Assembly (NCBI GenBank): GCA_026261815.1
Contig: JAMPIT010000206.1
Span: 1,674,001 to 1,738,000, forward strand
Origin: Monarcha castaneiventris obscurior
Taxonomy: Eukaryota; Chordata; Aves; Passeriformes; Monarchidae
Reading direction: 5' to 3'
Length of the DNA stretch: 64,000 nt
This document shows positions 39,764 through 64,000 of the stretch, one piece after another. Every line of letters begins with the position of its first letter. The first letter of the stretch is position 1. A model generated the notes under the pieces. The model saw nothing but the letters and a program-made list of their open reading frames with translations. It ran no database searches and was not told the DNA's origin. A program made the position numbers and the translations under genes.

Positions 39764-40397
39764 GTGTGTTTCCTTTTTTTTTTCCTTGCCCTTGTTCTTT
39801 TTCTTCAAAATGTTTAAAATGAACTTGATTTTCATACTACATAAGGATGATGAAATAATTTGGCGGGACAGAAAAAGGGGGGAAAAAAAATCCAGCTTCA
39901 ATCTAATGGTACAAAATGTATTATTGAGGAACTGCTTATTTTCAGTCAGGCTAGAAAGAAAGTCCAGTGAGTCTTGTCCCTTAGAAATCCAGTTGCTATA
40001 TTTCAGTTAGTACAAAAGAGTTTTTAAATGTGTCATTTTATTTTTACATATGTAACCTATATTCCAATATAATTAAAAGCACCTAACAGCTTCCAGTTCA
40101 TTTAATGGATTTCAGTATTCTGTTGTTTTAATGCTTGACTGTGTTCTGATTTGGACAGTGGTGATAGAATTAGAATTTCCATGCGCTTTGGGTTCTTGCA
40201 GAAAACAAAGCTGTTGCAGCAGCTTGCAGAAAAAAAATTAACATCTTGCTGTCTCCACTCTGCATTGTCTTTGAATTTATTACATGAATTTATTACTTGA
40301 TTTTCTTCTGTAGCTTTGGTAATCACTGTCAATTAGCACACAACAGGTGGTGAAATTCTTTCCTAAGTTTCTGTATATCTTTTAGTCTATTCTTTGA

Positions 40398-42881
<2,484 letters not shown>

Positions 42882-43047
42882 TAATTTCTTGTTCAAAGAT
42901 TTACTTCTCCTTTTATGAAGGCAGCACATTGTGTAAACTAACAAAACCCCATGAGACTTAAAGTAGGAAAATTGTAACAGTGCTACTGTGTTCTTTTTAC
43001 TTTAATTTGACAAAGCCTCAGTAACTAGCTGTCACTTTGTTATCTAG

Positions 43048-43263
<216 letters not shown>

Positions 43264-43269
43264 TAGTAA

Positions 43270-43455
<186 letters not shown>

Positions 43456-43672
43456 TAATCAAATTAATTTTGTTGGCTTTCCAGATTTGAAAATAGACCT
43501 GGATATGTATAGTTCAGGATGTCAGTTACTGATAAATGATAGATTGACAGTTAGAAATGTTTGTGTTTTAGAGGTTTTCATAAAAATAGGCCAAATAGGG
43601 TCATTTGTTCTTTTACTTACTGGCTATATAAGTGGTGTATTTGTTCACCATTGTGATGCCATTGCACTTTGA

Positions 43673-43819
<147 letters not shown>

Positions 43820-44007
43820 TAAGTTAAATCCTAAACAATTCTTCCAATGCTTCTTATGATAGGCTAGTAGGATAAAAGAGATTATTCCAGAAATTTTCAG
43901 TCAAGTAAAATTAAGTCAAAGGACATGGAACCATATGAAAGATGATTTTGACTTAATCTTTGAGTCTTCCAAAGAAAGCACATGTATATCCCATGTACAG
44001 CAAATAA

Positions 44008-44259
<252 letters not shown>

Positions 44260-44529
44260 TAATTAATGCCCGTGCTTGACTGGGCTGTGGCTAAGAAGGA
44301 ATGTGCTGTGACTTGAAGGTTGTCTGGAACTTGGTTTAATTCTCTCCAATGTACTCCCAGTTTATATCTATTTCTTTGTGATGCTACTATGATGACAGAA
44401 CCATGCATGTCAGGGAGATTTACCTGATGAAATGAGGGGGAGGATGAGCTTTTGACAATATTTGTTGCTTAAAGACAGACCAACTTCATTTTAGAGTGAC
44501 CAGAAGGTTTTTTCCTTTCTTTGCTGTAG

Positions 44530-44756
44530 GTATACCCGAATCCTGATGAAGGACATAGATATCCTGAACTCGGCTGGGAAGCTGGACAAGATGAGACTGT
44601 TGAACATCCTGATGCAGCTGCGGAAATGCTGCAATCACCCTTACCTCTTTGATGGAGCAGAACCTGGCCCACCTTACACAACAGACATGCATTTGGTCAC
44701 CAACAGTGGCAAAATGGTCGTTCTGGACAAATTGCTACCTAAGTTGAAAGAACAAG
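44530..44756 (+). CDS. SMARCA5: SMARCA5 exon 11 (start of helicase C lobe)
   Basis: 227 bases. It encodes [37 protein letters not shown] and [27 protein letters not shown] is a signature of SNF2-family lobe 2. Residues 411-486. Confidence 0.97.
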
Positions 44757-46418
<1,662 letters not shown>

Positions 46419-46421
46419 TAG

Positions 46422-47933
<1,512 letters not shown>

Positions 47934-48256
47934 TAGGATGCAATTCTCTTCTTTTCCCATTGTAAACCATGGTGGAATCAGCCAGTAAGAACCAGTGGGA
48001 ATGTCGCTTTTGCCCCAGCTGAACTCTGAAGAGAGGGTGCAAAGGCCTCATCCACTTGAAAATTTATTTTACTGCAGGAGCAGGCATTTCCTCACTAACT
48101 TTTTGCTTACCTCCCTAGTGATACGTGCATGTAAGTGGATAAAGTCAGATTAGTTTTTTTTAAAGCACTCAGCTTCTCCTTTAAACTGGGGAAATGAATG
48201 CCTTTCCTTTTTCTAATAGATGGAGAAAAGTTGGTTGACTTCCTTGGAATCAGTAA

Positions 48257-49025
<769 letters not shown>

Positions 49026-49253
49026 TAAGTTTCTTTTGGAGGAATGCACTAAATTGCATGTTTTAATCATACTTATTTAAGATGTATTGGGTAAAATACA
49101 GTGTCAACTATGATAATAGTTTAAATAAAAACACTTAAAACACTTATAATGAAGTAGATGTAGATTTAATTTTATATAAAACTTGTAGCTGGTCTGATGA
49201 TTTTGCAATACTTAAATTTTGGTTTTTGGGGTGGTGGGTTTTGTTTTTTATAG

Positions 49254-50452
<1,199 letters not shown>

Positions 50453-50620
50453 ATTCTCTTAAGTTCACACATTGGAACAGTTTACTGCAACAGTAGGAGA
50501 ATATGTACTTTTCCAGCCTTTCACAATGATTTAAATTGAATAAAATATTGTTAAGCTGAAGAAATTAATAGGTCATATTAATAGAAACGTGACAATTAGC
50601 AATTATTTCTGAGAAGTTAA

Positions 50621-53244
<2,624 letters not shown>

Positions 53245-53469
53245 TGATGTATGAAGACATCTTGGGCATGACATTGGCCTCTTTGCATAACGCTCAGCAA
53301 TTGCTTCCTGTGGCTTTTCCATCCCACAGAAGCCTTAGCTATGGCCTACCCTGGTGTTTTTAACAGTCTTCTGTATTACAGCAGGCAGTTCAGAGTGCTG
53401 TGTAACGAACTCCGCATAGTACAGGCTTTGGGAAGGAGCACATTTCCTTCTGGACACATGTAACTGGAA

Positions 53470-53752
53470 ACAGGAGAGAGAGAGGGATGGAGAGAGAGAG
53501 AGAAATGGAGGAAGATGGAGAAAGGAGAGACAGAAAGGGGTAAAGAGATGGGGGAGAGAGAGGGGGAGAGAGGTAGAAAGATGGGGGGAGAGAGGTAGAG
53601 AAATGGGGAGAGAGAGAGAGGTAGAGAGATGGAGTGAGAGAGAAACAGAGGGAGATAGATGGAGAGAGATGGAGACAGAAACAGGTAGAGATAGCTGGAG
53701 ATAGGTAGAGAGACAGATAGTAGGAGATGGAGCTAGAAACAGAGATGAGAGA
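53470..53752. repeat. SMARCA5: Purine-rich (GAGAGA/GGAGAGA) tract in SMARCA5 intron 21
   Basis: About 280 bases almost entirely A and G on the + strand, built from GAGA, GGAGAGA and AGATGGAG variants. It may form triplex (H-DNA) structure. The minus-strand 'protein' here (Ser/Leu-rich) is a low-complexity artefact. Confidence 0.92.
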
Positions 53753-54176
53753 GCAACATCTGTTTAGAGCACTTAAAAACAAAGACTTGCCCAGCAGAGG
53801 AGGCTTTTGTTCTTAAGTTTGTGTTTCACCAGGCAGTATTTGGTAGTGAAGAGATTTGTAGTAAATTAAGACATTTTACCAGAATTTTCTCCCCACTTCA
53901 GGTTTGCTGAGTTAGTTCTCTTCTAGGAAAGAAGTGTGGGACTCAATAAACCAGAAGGCAGCTGAACCGTGTGCTAACTCTCATGTACCTTTTTACTCTC
54001 ACTCTGATTTTACCAGTTCCTGAGTGTAGGGAACCGAGAAGGAAGAACTTCTGTAATTAGTGGTGGATTTGATTTAGAACCCTGGAAGAAACTTGGTCTG
54101 GCATAATTGACAGAGATTTGTGGTCCTTAAGCAAGAGAATTACAAACCTATGTTTCTATAGTTATAAGTAAAAGTA

Positions 54177-54690
54177 TGTGCTGGGTGTTATGGTGGAGGG
54201 TTTTAAGTATGATAAGGTGATTCTATAGTTCAAGTTAAGAATCTAGATGTTACAATAGAAGTACATGGGGGTACATGACATGACAGGTCATTGGTTAAGA
54301 GATCCTTGCATTGCAGTAGAGAAGAATTATAGCTGATAGGTCAACAGGTCAAAACAAAGTTTTGTTTTAAGTGCCTATTGGATTAAAAAGTTATAAAAAG
54401 AAATGTAACCCTGAATCTTGTGACTATTCACCATTTTGGTGGTGTGTTACTTAGAAGCTCATGTCTTGGGACTGATGCCTTGTTTCTTATTTTAAGTAAT
54501 AAACCCCTAAAAAGAGTTTATAGTACATTCTCTTTAATTAAGAAGTCTGCTGAGTGAAGGAGTGCCGGGAGAAAGCATTCCAGGGAAGAAATGTATGGCT
54601 CCTGTGAGGAGCTCCTGATAAGCAAGGACCTTACAAGCAGGGCGCAGTTACAAGGGGATGCCCCGTTACAAGTGAAGACCATTACACCTG
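54177..54690 (+). mobile_element. Probable solo LTR of an endogenous retrovirus in SMARCA5 intron 21
   Basis: A candidate start TGTTATGG lies at 54186, a TATA box (TATAAAAAG) at 54392-54400, and AATAAA at 54498-54503, 106 bases later: a promoter-to-poly(A) spacing typical of LTR U3-R organisation. No gag, pol or env sequence and no second LTR were found nearby, so a solo LTR is likeliest. Ends are uncertain and no clean target-site duplication was seen. Confidence 0.45.
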
Positions 54691-54930
54691 AGTATTTATG
54701 CTAAAAAAGGATCGTTGCCCTTTGAATCCTGACCAGTCTTGCCTGTTTTCAAATGTAGTGAAAGGTTGCCATTAGTCAAAAGATTACAAAGCTGGATATT
54801 ATATGGTATATAACCAGAATTTGCCAGTTTAGATACTTTTGATAAATGCACTGTCCTGAACCTACAGTCCTTTTCTTGTGGTGTCTTAGCATGGGAGATC
54901 CTTGAAGATCCAGTTTCTGTCTTCATGTGA

Positions 54931-55278
<348 letters not shown>

Positions 55279-55646
55279 TAGTTAAATTAATATTTAATTA
55301 AATTGCTGCTGAAATACTGAGGTAGATGCATGGGAACAAGGCTTTGCCTTTTCATAACTTTCCAACAACTGTATGGGTGGCAAATGCAGTTAAACTAAAA
55401 TGGGAGGAGAAGTTCAAAATTCTAAGGTACCCTTTTCCAATTTGAATTAAATACAAATGTGTTTTAAAAAGCAAACATCTGTGGTCAAATCCATTCCTGT
55501 GAAGCCAGCCAGTAAGTAAGTATCACAAAACATTTCATTCTTTGTTACTCTTGACAAGATCCAGTGAAACACTTACCTACTCAACCAGCATTTTTAATAT
55601 TCTAAGAGGATTTTTACAGTAAGTGGCTGCCTAAGGTACTGATTGA

Positions 55647-56676
<1,030 letters not shown>

Positions 56677-56742
56677 GCACAGAAGCGCAAAATGGATGGT
56701 ACTCCTGATGGGCGTGGGAGAAAAAAGAAGCTAAAGCTGTGA
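56677..56742 (+). CDS. SMARCA5: SMARCA5 exon 24 (C-terminal nuclear localisation tail and stop)
   Basis: 66 bases including TGA at 56740-56742. It encodes AQKRKMDGTPDGRGRKKKLK-L, a bipartite basic tail typical of a nuclear localisation signal. Relative to the human PSTQKRK junction there is one extra residue (PSSAQKRK). Confidence 0.96.
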   Translation, partial: AQKRKMDGTPDGRGRKKKLKL

Positions 56743-56970
56743 ATGCAGAATTTTTTTAATCTCTAAATTTAAGAAGTAGTTCTTTAATTTACGGGTCTTC
56801 ATAAGATGTACTGTATAATGCTTAACTATTTTAAAGAACATTGGGTTCATCTGTTTATTGAACTAGAACATAGTACTTAATTGTAGTTTCACTTTTTTAA
56901 ATGCAACAGCTGTGCTGAATTTTTTTTACCATTAACACTTGAAGTAATAAATTGTCTTCATTTATTAATA
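56743..56970 (+). other. SMARCA5: SMARCA5 3' UTR
   Basis: About 230 AT-rich bases from the stop to just past AATAAA at 56946-56951. A T-rich stretch downstream (tgtgatctttttttc) supports cleavage near 56965-56975. Confidence 0.8.
56946..56951 (+). terminator. SMARCA5: SMARCA5 poly(A) signal
   Basis: Canonical AATAAA 204 bases after the stop codon, followed by a T/GT-rich element. Confidence 0.8.
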
Positions 56971-59900
56971 AGGCTTATTGTGATCTTTTTTTCATTAATG
57001 TTTCCACTTGAATACACAATTATTTAGTAATCCCCCAGTTTGTTTTGTCTTAGGGTGTTGTGAGCATTGTGATAAATAGAACTGTTTAGTGGAGTTTTCT
57101 TGGTACAAGCCACCACTCAAACTCCACTTCTGAAAATATTTTGCCTTCGACTTTACCTTTACTGAACTTAATTTTGCTGTACAAATATGTTCAGTTCTTT
57201 GAAATTTGTGGAAAGGCTGGTTATTTACTTTAAGAATAATTATTGGAACAAAACTTAACACTTTCTGCTTAAAATCTGAGCCCAAAGAAAGGTTGGTGAG
57301 TTATGCTGAGGTCTGCACTTCATTAGAATGGCCTAAGCATGGCAGAATTGGGTCTGTTGGCAAACAACTGCGAAGTCAGAACAGAAAACGTGACAGTTTG
57401 GGAAACAACCCCTTCTCTCACAAACTCAGCAGTGGTAAATGCAGAGATGGTTGTGACTGGAGTCAAAGGAGCTGGTGCTGACTCCAGCTGTGCACAGCTG
57501 TAATTAGCAACCCTCACTCTGCCCTGAGCCAGTCAAACAGTGCCGTGCATGAGTGATCCCTACATTGTCCCTTCCTGGTGCTGTATCTGGCATCTGCTGA
57601 CTGAGCTACCATCTAATGTAGCATCATTTTGGAATTTACTAGGAAAAGAAACAAAAACAGAGCAAATGCTCATAAGCTCTGCTCAGTTTTGGCCTGTTAA
57701 GAACACCAATCCAAAGGCAGCAGTTTTGTGTAAACAGAAATAATGAAGAGTCAGCTTTGCTGAGGAGTCCCAGATGCAGATTTCCTGTACAGCAACACAG
57801 CTCCTGGCACAGGACACGAGTTTCTATTTGCCTGTGACTGATTTGCAAACACCTGCTCGGAACAGGCTGAGTAACCACACTTGGCTCTTCAAAAAGTCCG
57901 ACAGCATGATACGTGTAGCAGTGTTAACAACCAGGCCACAGCATGTCACATGCTGAATTGTCCTGGCAGCCCTCGAAGAAATCAGTTAAAATGCTTAAAC
58001 TCAGCATATACTAAAGGAAAATGCTTTAATGCTGAAGCTTTAAAAGCATCCATTTTCACCAAAAAAGCCCCAGCCAAATGCCATCAAAAAACCCCAAACT
58101 GGAACAAACCATGAGTATTTGGTTTTAAAGTAGTCTAAATAAAAACTTTTAGAGCAAATGGAAGGAAAAGGATATTAAGTAGCTAAGCAGCACTTCATTT
58201 GTAATGATTGTTGTGTGTCCACATGCAGTTAAGTGAAAGGAAGTAAATCTTAATCTCCCAAGTCATGCAAGTTAGAGAAAATACATTTTCTTTCAGTAAG
58301 TAAGTAAAACAAGCAAAATATTTTGCTTGTAGATTATTCAGGTGTTTCCCCAGTGTCATCTGGAAAAAATAAGCTCCCTTTTTATACGTATTTGCCTGTA
58401 TTTTGATGTTGTTATCAAGCAAACAAATAGGCTATTATTGTACAATATGGGAAAGCAGTCATAATTATTGCTCTGAAGTGCTAGAATCTGTTTAAGGATG
58501 TTTGAAAGCATTTAAAGCATTGACATATTATTTTTCTAGTGTGGCCCTACAATAGTTTTAATTCTCACTGACCATGTGCCATGCTTTCCTTGCTGACAAC
58601 TGCAGTTACAGCCTTACCTGTGAGAGCTTCCTGTCCCTGTGGCTGGGATCCTCATTAAGATTTGAGACAACACTGTCTGCCACCTTAAAAAATACACCCA
58701 AACACACAGAAAGTCCCAACAAACCAGAACCCCCCTCATGCACATTTACTATAAGCTGGAAAACACCAAATATCTGATTCATCTGGACTGAGGTCCCAGG
58801 TGTGCTGTGAAATACATCTTAAGTCAATGGCAGAAAGAGGCACTTGGGGAAGGGATTAATCTTTCCTTAAGGCAGACTGCTGAAGTAGAGCAGATAAAAT
58901 ATGTTCTAAGAGAGCTTGTTTCTCCTTAGTGTGAATACAGAAAGGCTATTGCATTTATCTAATAAAACACAGGTCTAATTTAGGCAAAAACTCCAGGAGA
59001 CCCAAAAAGAAGCACAGGTAATTCTAATTAATCTGACTTAAAGCAGGAGGCATGGTTCTCTCCTTTTATTTCATATCTTATATACACCAATAACTTTTTT
59101 TTTAAGCTGCAAGAAAATCAAGGCTAATTTCTTAGATTTTTTTCCATAAGCAAAAAGGCCCTCAGGATCTAAAAACACCTGCTACCATTCCATGCATGCT
59201 TTGGTGGCATACCAGGATCTTGAATGTGGGTGAGTCAGCCAGGCATTCATCCCAGACATCCATCCCTTTTCCTGATGGTCTGGCTGTACTTGGGCACTGC
59301 ACCAGGACAAAGGAACACCTCAGTGTTGCAGCTGAAGGAGTCACAGAGATTCTGAACTGGATCCACCATCACTCACCCATAGATTTCAGATTCTGGTAAA
59401 GCAGATTAACGCCTTTTACATTACATAGTCAACATAAAACTATTAAATCAAGTTGTTACCAAGCTGTTCTCAAAAATTCTCAGGAAAGGAATTGCCTAAC
59501 TTTAAGCGTATTTCTTTTTGCTTGTAAAGACAGTGTGTTCCATGCCCATCACTATTGTTTTATCATGGGTTTTAGTCTTACCTTCTGTTACAATTCATCC
59601 TGAATTGTGGCTATTGCAGTGCAGCTCTTTTTAAGGAAGTTTTCCCTTCTCTTCACTAGGGGGCAGCCCATAACCACATATAAGCAACTACCAGCCTGAT
59701 AACGTTACAGCAAGAAAAATAAAGTTCTTTAAGGACAGCTGAGTTTTAGACTGATAAATCAAGGACCAATTAAATGCAAAATTATTTCTGGTCCAATACT
59801 ACCATTACCAGAAGTTTCTCTGTAACCGATAACAGCTCCCATCAGTGGGTCAGTTCAGTGGGTGTGAGCACATGCCCTGGGCCAGAACTCAGAACAAGCT

Positions 59901-60104
59901 CAAGAATGATTCTCAGTTTTAGATGAGTTATTCTGCATGCAGTCTGCAACTGAGAACAGCTGCATGACCAAGTCAAGGAGCCTCAGTGTACAGGTGTTTG
60001 ATTCCTGCATTTCTGACGGGAATAACCTAAGCAATGAAGTTTTCTTTCAGGAAAATAATTTATTAGAACAGTAGCTATTTTGTATTACCCAAAGGAAAAC
60101 TATT

Positions 60105-60123
60105 AAAAAAAAAAAAAAAAAAA
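60105..60123. repeat. Poly(A) tract
   Basis: 19 consecutive A residues in intergenic DNA; no recognisable retrogene body upstream. Confidence 0.9.
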
Positions 60124-61047
60124 GAATGTAATGTTATTTAAAATAGACAACAAACTTTAACAGCAGTTAAAGCAGTTAAAACAGCAGTTTTCTTGTTTTA
60201 GAAAATTAACTCTTTAGAGAAGCATTACCTCTTTAGAAGTATTCTGTACAATTCTTATGTGATCTGTTTTCACACAACAAAGGTAACCAAATAACAACTG
60301 GTCTTGAAGCCATAAGCTGCCAGCTCATTAATTATCTTTGTTTTTTGAGAAAAATTAGGCCTTATGCTCCAAGCAGTATGTTTTATTGTAAAACATTATA
60401 ACACCTAATTTCAGAAAATTTTCATTGCTTACAGGCAATGGACAAGGTGTAGACAAGAAATAAACAAGAAAATGGTTGCTCACATCAAGAATTGACTCTG
60501 TCCTCCATTTGTCCGATGATTCTCCAAAAATTTGCAAAAAAAAAAGTACTCCAGAAGCCTCTGCTTACTGAAAGGTATCATTTAATAAAACCAGAAATTG
60601 CTGAGCAACTTGTACTATGCACAATACTAATGTAAGTTTCAACAGCTGTTTAATGTCTCAGTAATTCCTGACCAGTTCCTTATTTCAGAACTGGGAAATG
60701 GCTGGAGAAGCAGGTATATGATCCTATTTACAGTAACATATCTTCTGGAGTTTTGAAGAGATACTAAGTGCATTCTAAGGAATCCATTCTTTATGTTGAG
60801 ACTTTTATACTTTTAGTCTAAAACTAACTAATGGGAAAACTTTATTCCATAAAGCTGCAAAATCTCTCAGCTTCCTGTTCTGTAATTTGTAGGAGGAATA
60901 TGAAGGGGCAATTGCTAGGAAAAAGAAGCATTCCCATTATGTACTTTACACTTGCATTTTTCAGATGAACAACACAGAAAATTACACCAACTGTATCTTA
61001 AAAACAGGCCAATATGACATTAGAAGGTGGCCAGTTCTGCAGTTATG

Positions 61048-61345
61048 ACCATAGAATCCCAGAATCGTTTGGGTTGGGAAGGACCTTAAAGATCATCACC
61101 TAGTGGAAGGCAGGGACACCTCCCACTAGACCAGGTTGCTCAGAGCCCCATCCAGCCTGGCCTTGAACACTTCCAGGAGTGGGGCATCCACAACTTCTCT
61201 GGGCAACCTCTTCCAGTGCCTCATCATCCTGACAAGTAAAGAATTTATTCCCAACACCTAATCTAAACCTCTTCTCTTTCAGTTTGAAGTCACTCTCCCT
61301 TGTTTTGTCATGCTCTTCTAAATAGTCTCTCTCCGTGTTTTTCTC
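61048..61345 (-). mobile_element. CR1 LINE 3' fragment (reverse orientation)
   Basis: Begins with the inverted tail catagaatcccagaatcgtt and gggaaggaccttaaagatca, then ccagcctggccttgaacact, gcatccacaacttctctggg and tctaaacctcttctctttca. About 300 bases, 5'-truncated. Confidence 0.95.
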
Positions 61346-63574
61346 TTGTCAAAAAATAGTTCAGAAAAACCATGAGTTTCGTAAGAGACAGACGCCTCTT
61401 TTTAGTGTTTTCCTAAAAACACTGCCCTAGGTTGCTGCTTTCCTGGTTTTATTACTCCTAAGCAGGAGCTGATGTCATGCCAAGCGTTACAAGACCTTGA
61501 GGAAAAGGATTAGATTACTGCGAGCAGGTAAAAGCTGGCCATGTGCTTGGCACATGGATCCCGCTACTAGGAACAATGGATTTTCTTTCTATAACCCTTA
61601 GAGACAGTATGAATATATATTTACCAGTACTGAACTAGTAAAGAATAGTACATTAATAATCTCAACAACAGGACACTTCTTTTTCCTCTGATGAAAAGTC
61701 CATCCCACCAGCATCTCAGACTCTGGCTTACCTTGGGTGGTTGGCACTGTTCCTATCAATTCCTTCAAGTGAAATTGTATTTCTTTACAACAGCTGTCTT
61801 GTGAATGCAAGAATATTTCCTGTTGGCTTTGATTTGCTGGATAGCTAAAATTTTCTGAAAGAGGTAGGTCAGAAAGACAGAAAGCAGTTCAGGGGAATAA
61901 ACAGTGAAGGAGTTAAAAGGAGTGAAAAGTTGGAGAAACACAAAAGGAAGAAAAGACCAAAACCCACCAGGTCTGAAAAAGAAGGCAGAAACCTGTATGA
62001 AAGAGAAGCAGTTGCAAATGTTGAAAAAGTTCAAAAGGAAGATGAGAGAGAGTATAAAATCGAAATTAATTTGTAACTTTAGCTAAATAATTAGGCTTGG
62101 TAAAGTAAAAAATGGGTCCTCATCCCCCAATAACCAAGAAAACTTCAAAGACTCTTTAGCAAGAGACAGCTAGCAGTCAGGATATGTGAGTCTGCTGGGA
62201 TCTAGGCCATTTTTTGTCTTTATTTTGAAGGAAGTCACACTTCTCTGAAAAAAAGGAAAAACCCCAAACCCTCCAAGTCCTGCAGTCACCTTTCAGTTGA
62301 CTTGAACAGGCTTTGGATCAACGTTATTTATACAAGATATCTAGAGTCAAGTTCAAAGAACTGTTAAACCAAAGGTTTCATTTGCACAAGCAGTTTCATT
62401 GTGCTTCAAACACAGCTAAGTAGCTTCCTTACTACAGTCATAGTCCCCTGTATTCCTCAACAATCCACTGTATTTTCAGTATGAAAGCAAGTTATGAGTA
62501 ATGGTCATAAGATGGGCACTAAAACATAGACGCTTGGTATCAGTGAGAGATTCTGGAATCTTCATTCATCACCGTGCTAGTCCTGTGTTACAGCAGCAGA
62601 AATACAACTAAAAGATGAAAGCTGCCCATTTTTCCTCCACGTTGTACATCTCTTTTATTAATTCTCCTGATTCCAAATAGGGCTCAAGAACATTTCTGCT
62701 CGATATTCACATAGAAGCATAAGGAATTCATAGCTAGGAGACAGTCCAAACCTGGGTGCAGCCCAGCAGACACAGCTGGCTCCTCAAGTTGTATGTCCGG
62801 GTCATCAAAAAATAAACAAACAAAAAAGGTAGCAAGCAAACAGAAGAATGCAGAAGGAGTTGCTCCAGGGGTTTTTAAGGTGGAAATCTCCACCTGTTCC
62901 ATTAAAAAATAAAATCACTGTGCACTAGTTTCCCATGCATCGCATTCCACAGGCTGCCAGCATTAGGATCATTTGGGTAGATGTCAAGAATTCAAGCTAC
63001 TGACATCCAGTATAATTCATTGGTCACATCAGCTCCTGGTTGGGTCATTCTCTAAGTTCTCTATCACTGTTACTCCCCACAGTCACCAGGCTGAATATAT
63101 ACACATGCCTCGATTTGTGTATAGTGATTCAGCTACACAAAACATATGAATAGAAATGTTTAGTCATAAATTGAAATCAGATAGCAAGGATTTGAGTAAT
63201 AGAAGATATTTTCCCTCTGTAAGGAAGTTATTTGAAGTACACAATAGCTGAACTTGCAGGATGTCAAGATCAAGTATAAGAATTTGGATTCTTTTTCCCC
63301 AGCTTTCCACATTAATTTTAGTACAAAAAAAAAAAAGCTGGTTTATATGGAAATGACTTTGTTCCGTGAGTCTAACCGAGATAAGATTGAGATTTCCTGG
63401 CTAGAATCCAGCTATGTCAGTTCCCTTTCAAAGTAACGTGGGATAAAACAAATGATCCCGCTTCACGAAGGGCAGCCACTGAGCTGGCTGGGAAGAACAG
63501 GGTTTTGATGTCTATGTAACTCAGGCCACAACAACAAGGTGCTTACACAGCTTGAGATATAAGATATCTATGTA

Positions 63575-63740
63575 ACCTTAATATTAATATAACCTAAATC
63601 ATTACTTTTATTAATATAACTTGAAGAATATTAATATAACCTGATACCTATAACCTGATGCTTATAACCTAAATCATAATTTCTATACCTATAACCTGAT
63701 GCTTATAACCTGAATCATAACTTTTAATATCCATATAATC
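63575..63740. repeat. AT-rich tandem repeat, 41-bp period
   Basis: acctataacctgatgcttat begins at 63646 and again at 63687, each followed by aacctaaatcataatttct or a close variant. Degenerate 'aatataacct' units extend upstream to about 63575. Confidence 0.85.
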
Positions 63741-64000
63741 TAATATGAATAACTTCTTATACAAAGTAATGGCTAGTATATAGTTAACTAGTTGCTTATA
63801 TGCAAAAGCATATAAGAAAAAAAGAAAAGAGATAAAAACCTACCAGGTGTGTTTTAGAGATAAGTAAGTGTAGTACTAATGAAAAACTGGCAAGCCAAGC
63901 CAATTATGCACAAAACCAAGAATTTAGGCCAGTTAAGACCAGATAGACTGAAGGGCATCGCAACTGCGCATGCCTCAAAGACAAAGCTGAAAAGTTCAAG

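Larger units (their letters stand above)
56971..64000. other. Downstream intergenic region
   Basis: 7 kb with no supported gene. It holds a minus-strand CR1 copy at about 61050, a 19-base A run at 60105-60123 and an AT-rich tandem repeat at about 63575-63740. In mammals FREM3 follows on the opposite strand, but no exon of it (CSPG or Calx-beta repeats) was recognised among the minus-strand open frames. Confidence 0.65.

Noticed and set aside
53390..53782. 130-codon minus-strand Ser/Leu/Pro-rich open frame
   Set aside because: Translation of the purine-rich simple repeat; low complexity only.
59162..59399. Overlapping 60-67-codon frames near a possible minus-strand donor, considered as a FREM3 exon
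   Set aside because: The acceptor-donor pair seen would give an 18-base exon, and the translation has no Calx-beta or CSPG-repeat features.

Overview
The window is vertebrate nuclear DNA, almost certainly from a bird. Interspersed repeats are sparse and mostly CR1 LINE 3' ends carrying the avian tail ('gaccttaaagatcatc', 'tcccttccaactcaggatat'). No mammalian SINEs are seen, introns are AT-rich, and the only large GC-rich block is one CpG island. Turtle or crocodile cannot be formally excluded. Two protein-coding genes, both on the + strand, were reconstructed exon by exon from splice sites, phase and remembered vertebrate proteins.

1-26.8 kb: the 3' part of GAB1 (GRB2-associated binding protein 1). 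The PH-domain exons lie upstream of the window. Eight coding exons are present: seven constitutive plus the 30-codon cassette exon of the long isoform. Together they encode 526 residues that match human residues 199-724 in length. GRB2-SH3, MET, PI3K p85, CRK/PLCgamma-type and SHP2 docking motifs can all be located. The stop codon ends at 22358. A long 3' UTR follows, with plausible poly(A) signals at 24067 and 26801.

26.8-33.65 kb: intergenic DNA with a perfect 16-bp-arm hairpin, CR1 fragments, simple repeats and a few unexplained open stretches. A CR1 copy ends about 100 bp before the CpG island.

33.68-34.68 kb: CpG-island promoter and exon 1 of SMARCA5 (SNF2H, the ISWI ATPase). All 24 coding exons were located (34100-56742), giving 1041 aa against 1052 in human. 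SNF2 ATPase motifs, the AutoN region, HAND-SANT-SLIDE and a C-terminal basic tail are intact. The 3' UTR is short (AATAAA at 56946). Odd features include a GC-AG intron, an 18-codon-period minisatellite abutting the exon 16 acceptor, a CR1 copy starting just inside an intron donor, a polypurine tract, and a probable solo LTR.

57-64 kb: no gene could be supported. It holds a CR1 copy, a poly(A) tract and a 41-bp-period AT-rich tandem repeat. In mammals the next gene is FREM3 on the opposite strand; none of its exons were recognised here.

The two genes are neighbours by conserved synteny (human 4q31), not by shared function: GAB1 is a cytoplasmic receptor-tyrosine-kinase docking protein and SMARCA5 is a nuclear nucleosome-spacing motor. 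I found no convincing undescribed system. The most checkable oddities are splicing-related.
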